64,000 bases of DNA from NCBI GenBank assembly GCA_946407015.1, contig CAMJML010000008.1, positions 62,001-126,000 on the forward strand, given 5' to 3'. Shown piece by piece: positions 16,620-24,748 of this stretch. Within the stretch, counting starts at the first letter, position 1; every line of letters begins with the position of its first letter. The stretch is from an uncultured Selenomonadales bacterium (GTDB lineage Bacteria > Bacillota > Negativicutes > DSM-1736 > Dendrosporobacteraceae). Made by a program: the position numbers and the translations under genes. Under the pieces are notes generated by a model. That model ran no database searches. It saw only the letters and a list, made by a program, of their open reading frames with translations, and was not told the DNA's origin.

Positions 16620-17788
16620 AAAGGCTGTTTGATACAGGCAATGCGGCAATTACGGAAGCAGCCATCTTTGCCGGCTGTAAATTGTTTGCCGGTTATCCGA
16701 TTACACCGGCAACTGAAATTGCTGAGAATATGTCGCGGAGGTTACCGCAGGTCGGCGGATTTTACGTTCAGGCTGAAGACGAACTGGCAGCCCTGCATAT
16801 TTGCATCGGCGGTTCGCTCGGAGGTCTAAAAGCCATGACATCAACCTCAGGACCGGGTTATATTTTATTTGCTGATCCTTACGGCTGGGCGCTGGGAAGT
16901 GAAATTCCGGTTGTTGTCGTGAATGCCCAGCGGGTTGGTCCGGTGAGCGGTATTACCGGCGCACCGGGTCAGGGAGAGTTTTACTTAAGCCGCTATCCTA
17001 CCCATGGCGGTAATTTTGAAAGTATTGTGCTGGCACCCAATAGTGTCCAGGAAGCGTTCCAGCTTACGGTGGAAGCTTTTTATCTGGCTGAACGATTCCG
17101 GATGCCGATCACGGTGTTAGCCGACCAAATTGTGACCGACGGCTGGGAAACCCTGCTGATTCCGGAAACAGAAGCAGAAATTCAGGCCATGGGATTAAAG
17201 GTTGCGCTGCGGCAGATTAACTACGGACCGGAATTTTATCCGGCTACCGATGAAATTGATGTTCCGCCTGTTGTGCTGGGGCATAATACCGGCGCGGCTT
17301 GTTCGGACTGGACGCCCACTGCGGAGGGGTTTGATACCGAAGAGGTTGAGTGGCAGCATAAACATGCTTATCGTCTCATTTACAAAGTCCGCAATAACCG
17401 CAGCATCATTTCCCAGTATGAAGAGTTTGCGCTTGAAGATGAGCCTGATGTGATTTTCGTTGCGTACGGCAGCCCGTCCAGGGTTGTAAAAAGCGCGGTT
17501 CAAGCCGCCCGCGAGCAGGGGCTTAAGGTCGGCGGAATTCGCCTGGTTTCCATTTGGCCTTTTCCGGATGAAGTTTTTCACCGGTCAGCCAAATACCTCT
17601 CGGTTGAACTGAATTATGATGGTCAATTGGTACGGGAAGTGCAGCGGGCTGTGCCTAAAGGCAGTGAAGTGCATTTTCTGGGCCGTTGCGGGGAGCTGCC
17701 CAAAGTACTGGAATTAGTTGAAGCGGCCCGTACCTTAATCAACGGGCAGCCGCTAAAGGCGATCAAATGGGAGCGGGAGGCATGGTGA
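16616..17788 (+). CDS. korA: 2-oxoacid:ferredoxin oxidoreductase alpha subunit
   Basis: 390 residues. It has the YPITPATEIAE signature of pyruvate/2-oxoglutarate ferredoxin oxidoreductase alpha subunits, the TSTSGPGY motif and the transketolase-like C-terminal domain. Operon order delta-alpha-beta-gamma is the standard one for 2-oxoglutarate-type enzymes. The reaction is 2-oxoacid plus CoA to acyl-CoA, CO2 and reduced ferredoxin. The 2-oxoacid need not be 2-oxoglutarate; branched-chain or sulfur-containing 2-oxoacids are possible. Confidence 0.88.
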   Translation: MKRLFDTGNAAITEAAIFAGCKLFAGYPITPATEIAENMSRRLPQVGGFYVQAEDELAALHICIGGSLGGLKAMTSTSGPGYILFADPYGWALGSEIPVVVVNAQRVGPVSGITGAPGQGEFYLSRYPTHGGNFESIVLAPNSVQEAFQLTVEAFYLAERFRMPITVLADQIVTDGWETLLIPETEAEIQAMGLKVALRQINYGPEFYPATDEIDVPPVVLGHNTGAACSDWTPTAEGFDTEEVEWQHKHAYRLIYKVRNNRSIISQYEEFALEDEPDVIFVAYGSPSRVVKSAVQAAREQGLKVGGIRLVSIWPFPDEVFHRSAKYLSVELNYDGQLVREVQRAVPKGSEVHFLGRCGELPKVLELVEAARTLINGQPLKAIKWEREAW

Positions 17789-17789
17789 A

Positions 17790-18626
17790 ATGGATTATTT
17801 AGCGGAAAAATTTTTGAAGGCCAGGAAAATCCCCAGCACAGCCTGCAGTGGCTGCGGCTTGGGGCAGGTGCACAAAAAGGTGTTGCTGGCCATTGATGAT
17901 TTAGGTCTTGAAAGTGCGGATATTGTCTGGGGTACAGGGATTGGCTGTGCCGGACGGCAAACGTTTAATACCTGGAAGGGTGACAATTTTGCGGGCACCC
18001 ATGGCCGGGTTTATGCGCTCGCAACCGGATTGCGGCTGGCTCTAAAACCGGAGCAGAAAATGATCCTGACAGTGGGAGACGGCGACGCTTTTGGGATCGG
18101 CTTATTGCATTTGCTGCATGCGGTGCGGCGTAATGTGGATATGACCGTCATTGTTGCCGATAATTTTGGCTATCAGTCAACAGGTGGACAATATGGCTAT
18201 ACCACCCCCAGCGGGGCCGTTACGGACAGCAGTCCTTACGGGATGCATGATCCCAACTGGGTACAGGACGGACGGGATATTCTCGATATCCTCAAATCAG
18301 CCGGTGCAGGCTTTTTGGCCCGTCATACCAGTGTGGAAGGACATAATGCGGTGGAAAGTATTAAGCAGGCCATCCGGTACAAAGGGTTTTCATTAGTCCA
18401 TATCATCTATCCCTGTGTAACGAATTTCTTTGGCAAGGCTCTAGGCTCCAGAAAGCCGGTTGATGCTTACCGCTGGCTGAAAGCACGGACTAACCCTAAA
18501 CAGCAGGATATTCAAGGCATTACTTTTACTACCGGGATTTACTATCAATCAACCAGTGAGCGTCAGGAATTTTCCGAGCAATTGCGCGGATTTACTGAGC
18601 GTGTGCAAAAGAGGTGCCAATCATGA
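17790..18626 (+). CDS. korB: 2-oxoacid:ferredoxin oxidoreductase beta subunit
   Basis: 278 residues. The thiamine-diphosphate-binding segment GDGDAFGIGLLHLLHAVRRN is present, and CSGCGLG near the N-terminus gives cluster cysteines. It starts two bases after the alpha stop. It holds thiamine diphosphate and passes electrons to the ferredoxin-like subunit. Confidence 0.88.
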   Translation: MDYLAEKFLKARKIPSTACSGCGLGQVHKKVLLAIDDLGLESADIVWGTGIGCAGRQTFNTWKGDNFAGTHGRVYALATGLRLALKPEQKMILTVGDGDAFGIGLLHLLHAVRRNVDMTVIVADNFGYQSTGGQYGYTTPSGAVTDSSPYGMHDPNWVQDGRDILDILKSAGAGFLARHTSVEGHNAVESIKQAIRYKGFSLVHIIYPCVTNFFGKALGSRKPVDAYRWLKARTNPKQQDIQGITFTTGIYYQSTSERQEFSEQLRGFTERVQKRCQS

Positions 18627-19162
18627 AGCGTACGGAAATCTTAATCAGTGGTTTTGGCGGTCAAGGGGTGGTCAGACTGGGACAAATATTCAGCACGGCC
18701 GCTGTTTATGAAGGCTTGTACACCACCATGCTGGTCAGCCATGGAACAGAGACCAGGGGCGGTTACGTGCGCAGCCAGATTGTGATAGCCGGTCAGCCTA
18801 TTGACAGCCCGGTGGTGGAAAATCCGGATTATTTTTGTGCCATGTCTAAATCGGCCTATACAAAGTTTATGAGTCTGGTAACAGCCGGAACCATTCTTTA
18901 TGATCCAGGCTATGTCGAACCGGAACGAAATCCTATTGCCAGGCATGTAGCCATTCCAGCCCGTGACCGTGTTGTTCAGGAATTAGGCAAAGACATCTTC
19001 GCCAATAGTTTTTTTCTGGGGGTATTAGGGCAATATTTTAAAACAGCTATTCACAAGGAACATTTTTATCAGGCGTTGTCTGAAAGAGTGGCTAAGTTTC
19101 AGGCTGAAAACCGGCAAGCTTTTGACTTCGGTTATTCCTATCAGGAGGGCGCTGATGCGTGA
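18623..19162 (+). CDS. korC: 2-oxoacid:ferredoxin oxidoreductase gamma subunit
   Basis: 179 residues with the family's GFGGQGVV start and the VSHGTETRGG motif near residue 40. AAGAGGTG precedes the ATG at 18623; it overlaps the beta gene by 4 bases. Last gene of the operon begun at 11340. Confidence 0.87.
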   Translation: MKRTEILISGFGGQGVVRLGQIFSTAAVYEGLYTTMLVSHGTETRGGYVRSQIVIAGQPIDSPVVENPDYFCAMSKSAYTKFMSLVTAGTILYDPGYVEPERNPIARHVAIPARDRVVQELGKDIFANSFFLGVLGQYFKTAIHKEHFYQALSERVAKFQAENRQAFDFGYSYQEGADA

Positions 19163-19184
19163 TGGTAAAGCTGGATGATTTCTA

Positions 19185-19212
19185 TTGACAAATGCCTTTG
19201 ATATTGTATAAT
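19185..19212 (+). promoter_or_regulatory. Sigma-A promoter for the nifK2-nifD2-cysK operon
   Basis: TTGACA at 19185-19190 and TATAAT at 19207-19212, 16-bp spacer. Start near 19219, about 17 bases before leader copy 4a. Confidence 0.78.
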
Positions 19213-19235
19213 AAAAACCAATAGTTAAATTTATT

Positions 19236-19296
19236 TAGCTGGTCAGAGAGAACTGAAGGCTAAGGCGATTTGTAAAGTCGCTTTAGCCTTTTTATT
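19236..19296 (+). promoter_or_regulatory. UGR/AG leader element plus terminator, copy 4a (tandem, first)
   Basis: P1 UAGC/GCUA (four pairs), internal loop UGG/AG, P2 UCAG/CUGA, loop AGAGAA. The terminator arm AGGCTAAGGCGA pairs with TCGCTTTAGCCT and is followed by five T. Confidence 0.82.
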
Positions 19297-19338
19297 TTCT
19301 GGTTTATTATTTTCAAAATACAGTGCATAAAAGGGTAC

Positions 19339-19400
19339 CGCTGGTCGGTCAGTAACCGAAGGCAAAGATATTCTACGGAATATCTTTGCCTTCTTGTTTT
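19339..19400 (+). promoter_or_regulatory. UGR/AG leader element plus terminator, copy 4b (tandem, second)
   Basis: P1 GC/GC, internal loop UGG/AG, P2 UCGG/CCGA (compensatory change from UCAG/CUGA), loop UCAGUAA. The terminator arm AAGGCAAAGATATTC pairs with GAATATCTTTGCCTT, then TCTTGTTTT. It ends 123 bases before the NifK-like start. Confidence 0.8.
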
Positions 19401-19491
19401 CGCTGGGAGCCCCGGCTGAAAACATTCAAGCCTTATTTGCCGCAGCCCGGCAGTTTGGCCGTTATCCCATTGATCCTGAAAGATTGAATTA
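19401..19491 (+). pseudogene. Possible 3' remnant of a lost gene
   Basis: An open frame without start reads LGAPAENIQALFAAARQF followed by GRYPIDPERLN and a stop at 19489-19491. It looks like a protein C-terminus by its composition, and it lies between the second leader terminator and the NifK-like ribosome binding site. No family is assigned. It may be what is left of a gene once controlled by leader copy 4b. Confidence 0.3.
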
Positions 19492-19523
19492 ATTGTATGT
19501 AAGTATGATACGGAGGAGAAATC

Positions 19524-20864
19524 ATGAGTAAATTTATTGAAAGACCGCGTTATTTGTGCTCGATGGGTGGAGCGGTTGCCACGCTAAAAGCCTTACCGAA
19601 AGCGATATCCATCATTCATGCCGCCGCAGGCTGTGGCGGTAACTTTGGCAATGCCTTGAATGGCGCAACAGGCTACTTAGGCAGCGGCTATTGTGCCGGT
19701 CAGGCTTTACCAAGCTCTAACGTTTATGAAAAGGATATTGTTTTTGGCGGTGAAGAGCGTTTAGAGGAGCAAATTGCCAATACCTTAGAAATTGTTGATG
19801 GAGATTTGTATGTAGTTGTTACCGGCTGTATGGTGGATATTATTGGCGATGATGCCGTAGCGGTAGCCAATCGTTTTAAAGATAGCGGCAAACCGGTTTT
19901 AGCAGTTGAAACCGGCGGTTTTAAAGGAAATTCGTTTAAAGGTTATGATTTAGTGTTAGGCAAATTATTCCGGGACTTTGTTGCTCAACAGCCTGTCAAG
20001 GACAAACAAACCGTCAATATATTCGGTCTTGTGCCTATTCAGGACGTTTTTTGGAAAGGAAATTTAAATATCTTAAAAGCGTTGCTCAATAAGCTGGGGT
20101 TTAAGGCCAATACTTTTTTTGGTGAAGGCGAAACCATTGACAATCTAAAACAAGCCGGGGCTGCCAGCCTCAATATTGTCGTATCCGACGTATATGGTAT
20201 TGGTCCGGCCCAAATCTTTGAGGAAACCCATGATGTCCCTTATGTGGTTGTTCCACTGCCGCTGGGACCAAGCAGTACTGAAGAATTCTTACGTCAGGTA
20301 GGAGCTGCTTTAAAGGTTGATCATACGCTTGTCGATCAGGTGATTGCAGAAGAAAAAGCCCATTATTATGGTTATGTTGAGCGTTTGGGGGATGTATACA
20401 ATGATTTGGATTTCCAGCGCTATAGTGTCATTGTCGCTGATGCCAATTATGGTCCGGCCTTAACCAAGTTTGTGGCTGATGATTTAGGCTGGCTGCCTGA
20501 ATTGGTGGTCATTACCGATATTCTTTCTGATGAAGAGCAGGCATTGGTGGCCGATCGATTTAGAGGCTTTGCATCAGGGATTGCTCCCAAAGTGGTCTTT
20601 GACACCGATACCAGCAATGTCAGCAAACATTTTAGCGCGGCCTGGCCCAGAAATAACAACGCCCGCTATTTTGATTCCTTTAGCCCTGCTTTTGTGCTGG
20701 GCAGCAGTCTGGATCGTGAATTTGCCGAAAGCCTGGGCGCCGCTCATCTGAGTGTTACTTACCCTATTTCGAACCGGGTTGTGCTTGACCGGACTTATTT
20801 AGGATATGATGGTTCATTGCGGTTAATTGAAGATATATTCGGTTTGCTGGTAGGCAGCCGGTAG
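19524..20864 (+). CDS. NifK-like nitrogenase-family beta subunit, pair 2
   Basis: 446 residues. Cys12 (YLCSMGG), Cys37 (AAGCGGN) and Cys102 (TGCMVDIIGDD) are at the beta P-cluster positions. Close in layout to the pair-3 beta subunit (both begin with an IERPRY segment). The beta-like gene comes first here, before its alpha-like partner, unlike pairs 1 and 3. Start after GGAGGAG. First gene of an operon with nifD-like and cysK. Confidence 0.85.
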   Translation: MSKFIERPRYLCSMGGAVATLKALPKAISIIHAAAGCGGNFGNALNGATGYLGSGYCAGQALPSSNVYEKDIVFGGEERLEEQIANTLEIVDGDLYVVVTGCMVDIIGDDAVAVANRFKDSGKPVLAVETGGFKGNSFKGYDLVLGKLFRDFVAQQPVKDKQTVNIFGLVPIQDVFWKGNLNILKALLNKLGFKANTFFGEGETIDNLKQAGAASLNIVVSDVYGIGPAQIFEETHDVPYVVVPLPLGPSSTEEFLRQVGAALKVDHTLVDQVIAEEKAHYYGYVERLGDVYNDLDFQRYSVIVADANYGPALTKFVADDLGWLPELVVITDILSDEEQALVADRFRGFASGIAPKVVFDTDTSNVSKHFSAAWPRNNNARYFDSFSPAFVLGSSLDREFAESLGAAHLSVTYPISNRVVLDRTYLGYDGSLRLIEDIFGLLVGSR

Positions 20865-20875
20865 GAGGAATAATC

Positions 20876-22387
20876 ATGGATTATATTAGTGAGAAAGCAC
20901 CTCCGGTGCGTGAAGAAAGACTGCGGGCCTGCAACGCCTATGGGGGGCCCAGTGATCATCTGGTGGAGAAGTCGAAAAAAGGCTGCCTGAACGGCATTAA
21001 AAGAAAGTTTTCGCAAACCCAAGGCTGTCAGCTAAACTTGAGTCTAGCCATTATCAATACCATCCGTGACGCGGTGGTCATTGTTCACGGGCCCGTTGGC
21101 TGCGGAGGCGGCAGTTTGGCTCAGGCCGGGGTTAATAAAGGCTTTAAACAATTGCGGGACAGCGGTTCCCGCGGACTATTGTGGGTCAATACCAATTTAG
21201 GAGAGAACGAAGTCATTAACGGCGGCGAAGCCAATTTACGCGAGGCGATCCTGTATGCCGAGAAGGAATTTCGTCCCAGCGCGATTGTGATTGTCAATAG
21301 TTGTGTCCCGGCCATTATTGGTGATGATGTTGACAGTGTTGTGGAACAAGCCCAAAAAGAAGTGACCGCCCGCATTGTGCCGGTCCATTGCGAAGGCTTT
21401 AAAACAAAAATTCAAGCCAGTGCTTATGATGCCGTTTATCACGGGATACTGCGCAATTTGCTGGAAAACAGACAACCGGAGCTGCGTACGGAAGAGGACG
21501 AACTGGAGCTTCTAAAAGAAAAATACCAGGCTAGCCGGACCATTAATGTGTTGAATGTTTCCTCAATGAGCCGGATTGATGAATATGAACTGGTCAGGCT
21601 GTTAAAAGCACTGGATTTGAATCTGAATATTTTGCCCTGCTATGCGCATCCGCACGATTTTTATAAAGCTACGGAAGCTGCATTAAATGTCAGCATTTGC
21701 GCCACTCACGACGATTATTTTGTGGAACATTTAAAGGAAAAATATCATATTCCCTTTATTTTACGGACCATTCCGATTGGGGTCAAATACACCAATCGCT
21801 GGATTATGGATATTGCCAAATTTTTTGGTATTGAAGAAGCTGCCCAGCGGTTCATTGATCAAGAGGTTAAACAATTGGAAGAAGCATTAGCCCCTTACAG
21901 GAAACTGTTTAAAGGAAAAAGAGTGTTGATTGGCGGCGGCGAAATCCGTGTTGTGGCCAATGCCGAACTGTTGACCTACCTCGGTCTGGAAGTGATTGGC
22001 TTACGGGCTTATCATTATGATCAATTCGGTGATGAAATGCTGGGAGAGCAAGAGGTCGTCCAGCGAATTCCCTTTAATGTGGCGACCGGTCAGCCTTTTG
22101 AACAAGCCAACCTGAATGCCAATCTTAAACCAGATCTCTATATGGGACACGTGGGGACCAATGTTTGGGCTGCCAAACAAGGCATTCCGGTGCTGCCTTT
22201 GTTTCACCAAAGCCAGTTGTTTTTAGGTTATACAGGAGTTTTTGAAGTGGCCCGGCGCCTGGCCCGTATTTTGCGCAACCCTTCTTTTAATCAAAAGTTG
22301 GGAGCCAATGTCAAGCTTCCCTATTACGAAAGCTGGTATGAGCAGGATGCCTTTGCCTATATTGATGAAGGAAACATTCAGGCGTAG
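20876..22387 (+). CDS. NifD-like nitrogenase-family alpha subunit, pair 2
   Basis: 503 residues. Cys51, Cys76 (GPVGCGGG) and Cys143 (NSCVPAIIGDD) match P-cluster positions; Cys275 (VSICATHDD) and His425 (MGHVGTNVW) match the cofactor ligands. The pocket segment is HCEGFKTKIQ. It shares the N-terminal REERLRACNAYGG-like segment with pair 3 (REARLNACIACGG). Followed 36 bases later by cysK, which suggests that the product it releases is a sulfur nucleophile. Enzyme substrate unknown. Confidence 0.85.
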   Translation: MDYISEKAPPVREERLRACNAYGGPSDHLVEKSKKGCLNGIKRKFSQTQGCQLNLSLAIINTIRDAVVIVHGPVGCGGGSLAQAGVNKGFKQLRDSGSRGLLWVNTNLGENEVINGGEANLREAILYAEKEFRPSAIVIVNSCVPAIIGDDVDSVVEQAQKEVTARIVPVHCEGFKTKIQASAYDAVYHGILRNLLENRQPELRTEEDELELLKEKYQASRTINVLNVSSMSRIDEYELVRLLKALDLNLNILPCYAHPHDFYKATEAALNVSICATHDDYFVEHLKEKYHIPFILRTIPIGVKYTNRWIMDIAKFFGIEEAAQRFIDQEVKQLEEALAPYRKLFKGKRVLIGGGEIRVVANAELLTYLGLEVIGLRAYHYDQFGDEMLGEQEVVQRIPFNVATGQPFEQANLNANLKPDLYMGHVGTNVWAAKQGIPVLPLFHQSQLFLGYTGVFEVARRLARILRNPSFNQKLGANVKLPYYESWYEQDAFAYIDEGNIQA

Positions 22388-22423
22388 GAACCATCAGGTA
22401 AAAATTTAATAGGAGTGGTAAGG

Positions 22424-23353
22424 ATGTCGAAAATTGCCAATAGCATCACTGATTTAATTGGCGGAACACCGTTGCTGAAGCTTGGCCGGATTACTGAAGA
22501 TGCACAAGCTAAGGTTATTGTTAAACTGGAACTCTTTAATCCGGGTGGCAGTGTTAAGGACCGGATTGGCTTTAGTATGATTAAGGCGGCGGAAGAACAA
22601 GGACTGATTACAAAAGATACCGTCATTATCGAGCCTACCAGCGGTAATACGGGAATTGCCCTGGCATTGATTGCAGCAGCCCGTGGCTATCGCCTGATTC
22701 TGACTATGCCTGAAACCATGAGCGTTGAACGCCGCAGTCTGCTCAAAGTCTATGGGGCTGAACTGGTACTGACTCCCGGGGCTGAAGGAATGAAAGGAGC
22801 GGTACGCAAAGCGGAAGAATTGGCGGCGCAAACACCAAATTCCTTTATTCCGCAGCAATTCAACAATCCTGCCAATCCAGCCATTCATCGCGCCACCACG
22901 GCCGAAGAAATTTGGGAGGATACCAACGGTCATGTGGATATTGTGGTTGGTGGTGTTGGTACTGGCGGAACCATTACCGGAATTGGCGAAGTGTTAAAAA
23001 GCCGTAATCCCAATATTCAAGTAGTGGCTGTAGAGCCCTATGATTCACCTGTCTTATCCGGTGGCCAGCCAGGTCCACATAAAATACAAGGAATTGGCGC
23101 CGGCTTTGTTCCCAATGTCTTGAATTTGGATGTTGTTGATGAAATTTACAAAGTCAAAAATGAAGAAGCCGTTGAGACCGCGCAGCGTTTAGCACAGGAA
23201 GAAGGCATTCTGGTTGGAATTTCATCAGGGGCGGCTGCATTTGCCGCTCTGCAGCTCGCTAAGCGCAAAGAAAATGCCGGAAAAATTATTGTTGCCGTGT
23301 TACCTGATACGGGTGAACGCTATATTAGTACCGTCTTATTTCAGAATAGCTGA
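22424..23353 (+). CDS. cysK: Cysteine synthase (O-acetylserine sulfhydrylase)
   Basis: 309 residues of the PLP fold-type II family. The PLP lysine lies in [11 protein letters not shown] (about residue 43), the substrate loop is [12 protein letters not shown] and the phosphate-binding loop [11 protein letters not shown]. It makes cysteine from O-acetylserine and sulfide. GGAG precedes the ATG at 22424; a GTG at 22415 lies too close to it. Sitting behind a nitrogenase-like pair, it would fix the sulfide that pair releases; this link is inference from gene order. Confidence 0.92.
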   Translation: MSKIANSITDLIGGTPLLKLGRITEDAQAKVIVKLELFNPGGSVKDRIGFSMIKAAEEQGLITKDTVIIEPTSGNTGIALALIAAARGYRLILTMPETMSVERRSLLKVYGAELVLTPGAEGMKGAVRKAEELAAQTPNSFIPQQFNNPANPAIHRATTAEEIWEDTNGHVDIVVGGVGTGGTITGIGEVLKSRNPNIQVVAVEPYDSPVLSGGQPGPHKIQGIGAGFVPNVLNLDVVDEIYKVKNEEAVETAQRLAQEEGILVGISSGAAAFAALQLAKRKENAGKIIVAVLPDTGERYISTVLFQNS

Positions 23354-23420
23354 TTGTTCCCAACCCCAGAGTTCTGTTATTGATAAGAACTACGCATAAC
23401 ATAAACGGACGATCTGACTT

Positions 23421-23474
23421 AGCTGACTAGAAAAAAACTGGAGGCCAAGTTCCTACATGGAGCTTGGCCTTTTT
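23421..23474 (+). promoter_or_regulatory. UGR/AG leader element plus terminator, copy 5
   Basis: P1 GC/GC, internal loop UGA/AG, P2 CUAG/CUGG (with a G-U pair), loop of seven A. The terminator arm AGGCCAAGTTCC pairs with GGAGCTTGGCCT, then five T. No good promoter is visible; read-through from cysK is possible. It lies 57 bases before the ATPase start. Confidence 0.78.
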
Positions 23475-23530
23475 AAGATCAACGGAAGAAATTTTTAGTG
23501 TCTTTAAAAAAAGAGTTAGGAGTGAGGCAT

Positions 23531-24412
23531 ATGTCTAATCAAGCGGTAGAAGTTTCTCAGATTCATGATCAGGCTAAAATTGTAGCCCGCAATATCCGGC
23601 AAGTTTATAAAATTAAAGAAACCGATGGCAGCGGTATTACTGAATTTGTTGCCATTAAACAATTCGACCTCACCGTCAAGCCAGGTGAATTTCTGGCTAT
23701 TGTCGGACCGAGCGGCTGCGGCAAGTCAACATTTTTAGATATGGTCGCCGGTCTGACTAAACCCAATGCCGGTGAGCTCTTTATTGATGGCAAACTGATT
23801 ACCGGCCCGGCTCTCGACCGGGGAATTGTCCTGCAGGGATATGCCCTGTTTCCTTGGCGAACAGTCCAAAAAAATGTTGAATTTGGCTTAGAAATAAAAA
23901 AGGTTCCGGCCAAAGAAAGGCAGGAAATCAGCAAAAGATTTATTGAACTGGTTGGTCTGGAAAAATTTACTGATCGCTACCCGCATGAACTGTCGGGAGG
24001 CATGAAGCAAAGAGTGGCCATTGCCAGGGCACTGGCTTATGACCCCGATGTCCTATTGATGGATGAGCCTTTTGCCGCACTGGATGCGCAGACCCGGGAA
24101 ATATTGCAGGAAGAGTTGCTGCGTATCTGGGGAACGACCCAAAAAACGGTTATCTTTGTTACTCACGGCATTGATGAAGCCGTCTTTTTGGCTGATCGCG
24201 TGGCCGTCATGACGGCGAATCCGGGTACACTGAAAGAAATTGTTGAGATCAATTTGCCGCGCCCCCGTGATAACAGTGTGCGTTCATCCGCTGAATTTGG
24301 CTGGTTCAGGCATAAAATATGGGAATTGCTGCAAGGTGAGCAAATTGTTGCAAAACCTCCGGCTACCGGTGGTAATGTGGCCGAATCCATTTCCTCTTCC
24401 GCCCAATTATAA
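23531..24412 (+). CDS. SsuB/TauB-type ABC transporter ATP-binding protein without intact partner permease
   Basis: 293 residues. Walker [10 protein letters not shown], the Q-loop LQGYALFPWRTV, signature LSGGMKQRVA, Walker B LLMDEPFAALD and H-loop VTHG are all present. TAGGAGTGAGG precedes the ATG at 23531. The only membrane gene behind it is a short permease remnant, so it may supply ATP hydrolysis to the ATPase-less system 1 (5117-7909). The usual H-loop Asp after His is Gly here, which is tolerated in this family. Confidence 0.88.
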   Translation: MSNQAVEVSQIHDQAKIVARNIRQVYKIKETDGSGITEFVAIKQFDLTVKPGEFLAIVGPSGCGKSTFLDMVAGLTKPNAGELFIDGKLITGPALDRGIVLQGYALFPWRTVQKNVEFGLEIKKVPAKERQEISKRFIELVGLEKFTDRYPHELSGGMKQRVAIARALAYDPDVLLMDEPFAALDAQTREILQEELLRIWGTTQKTVIFVTHGIDEAVFLADRVAVMTANPGTLKEIVEINLPRPRDNSVRSSAEFGWFRHKIWELLQGEQIVAKPPATGGNVAESISSSAQL

Positions 24413-24418
24413 AATATG

Positions 24419-24549
24419 TAGGCAGATGGACTGCAATGCGGGAATTAATTTATGGGACAGTACTTATGATTGCCTTGTTAGGATTATTGATCGACGAATT
24501 GATTCAGTATATTGAGAAGAAAGTGGTTATCTGCGAATACGGCCAATAA
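24419..24549 (+). pseudogene. Remnant of an SsuC-type permease C-terminus
   Basis: An open frame right after the ATPase stop reads MRELIYGTVLMIALLGLLID from the ATG at 24436 and ends 17 residues later at TAA 24547-24549. The IALLGLLIDEL stretch followed by an IEKK-like end matches the last helix of SsuC/TauC permeases in this window. The rest of the permease is missing. This is the expected neighbour of the upstream ATPase, so it marks a deletion in an importer operon. Confidence 0.6.
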
Positions 24550-24612
24550 TTTGTAGGACGTTGAAGAACAAGAAAGTTTATGCCTTTTAATTCTTGTATT
24601 AAACAGTGAATA

Positions 24613-24642
24613 TTGACAAAATTTATACAGATAGGGTATTAT
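24613..24642 (+). promoter_or_regulatory. Sigma-A promoter for patB
   Basis: TTGACA at 24613-24618 and TATTAT at 24637-24642, 18-bp spacer. Start near 24649, 14 bases before leader copy 6. Confidence 0.75.
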
Positions 24643-24662
24643 TGATAATAAACCTTGCAATA

Positions 24663-24720
24663 AGCTGATCAGAAGTCTGAAGGCTAAGATACTTGTAACA
24701 AAGTATTCTTAGTCTTTTAT
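24663..24720 (+). promoter_or_regulatory. UGR/AG leader element plus terminator, copy 6
   Basis: P1 AGC/GCU, internal loop UGA/AG, P2 UCAG/CUGA, loop AAGU. The terminator arm AGGCTAAGATACTT pairs with AAGTATTCTTAGTCT, followed by a short T run. It ends 29 bases before the PatB start, so the patB ribosome binding site is just outside the terminator. Confidence 0.8.
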
Positions 24721-24748
24721 TGTTTCTAGGTATTCATGAGGGGGAATA

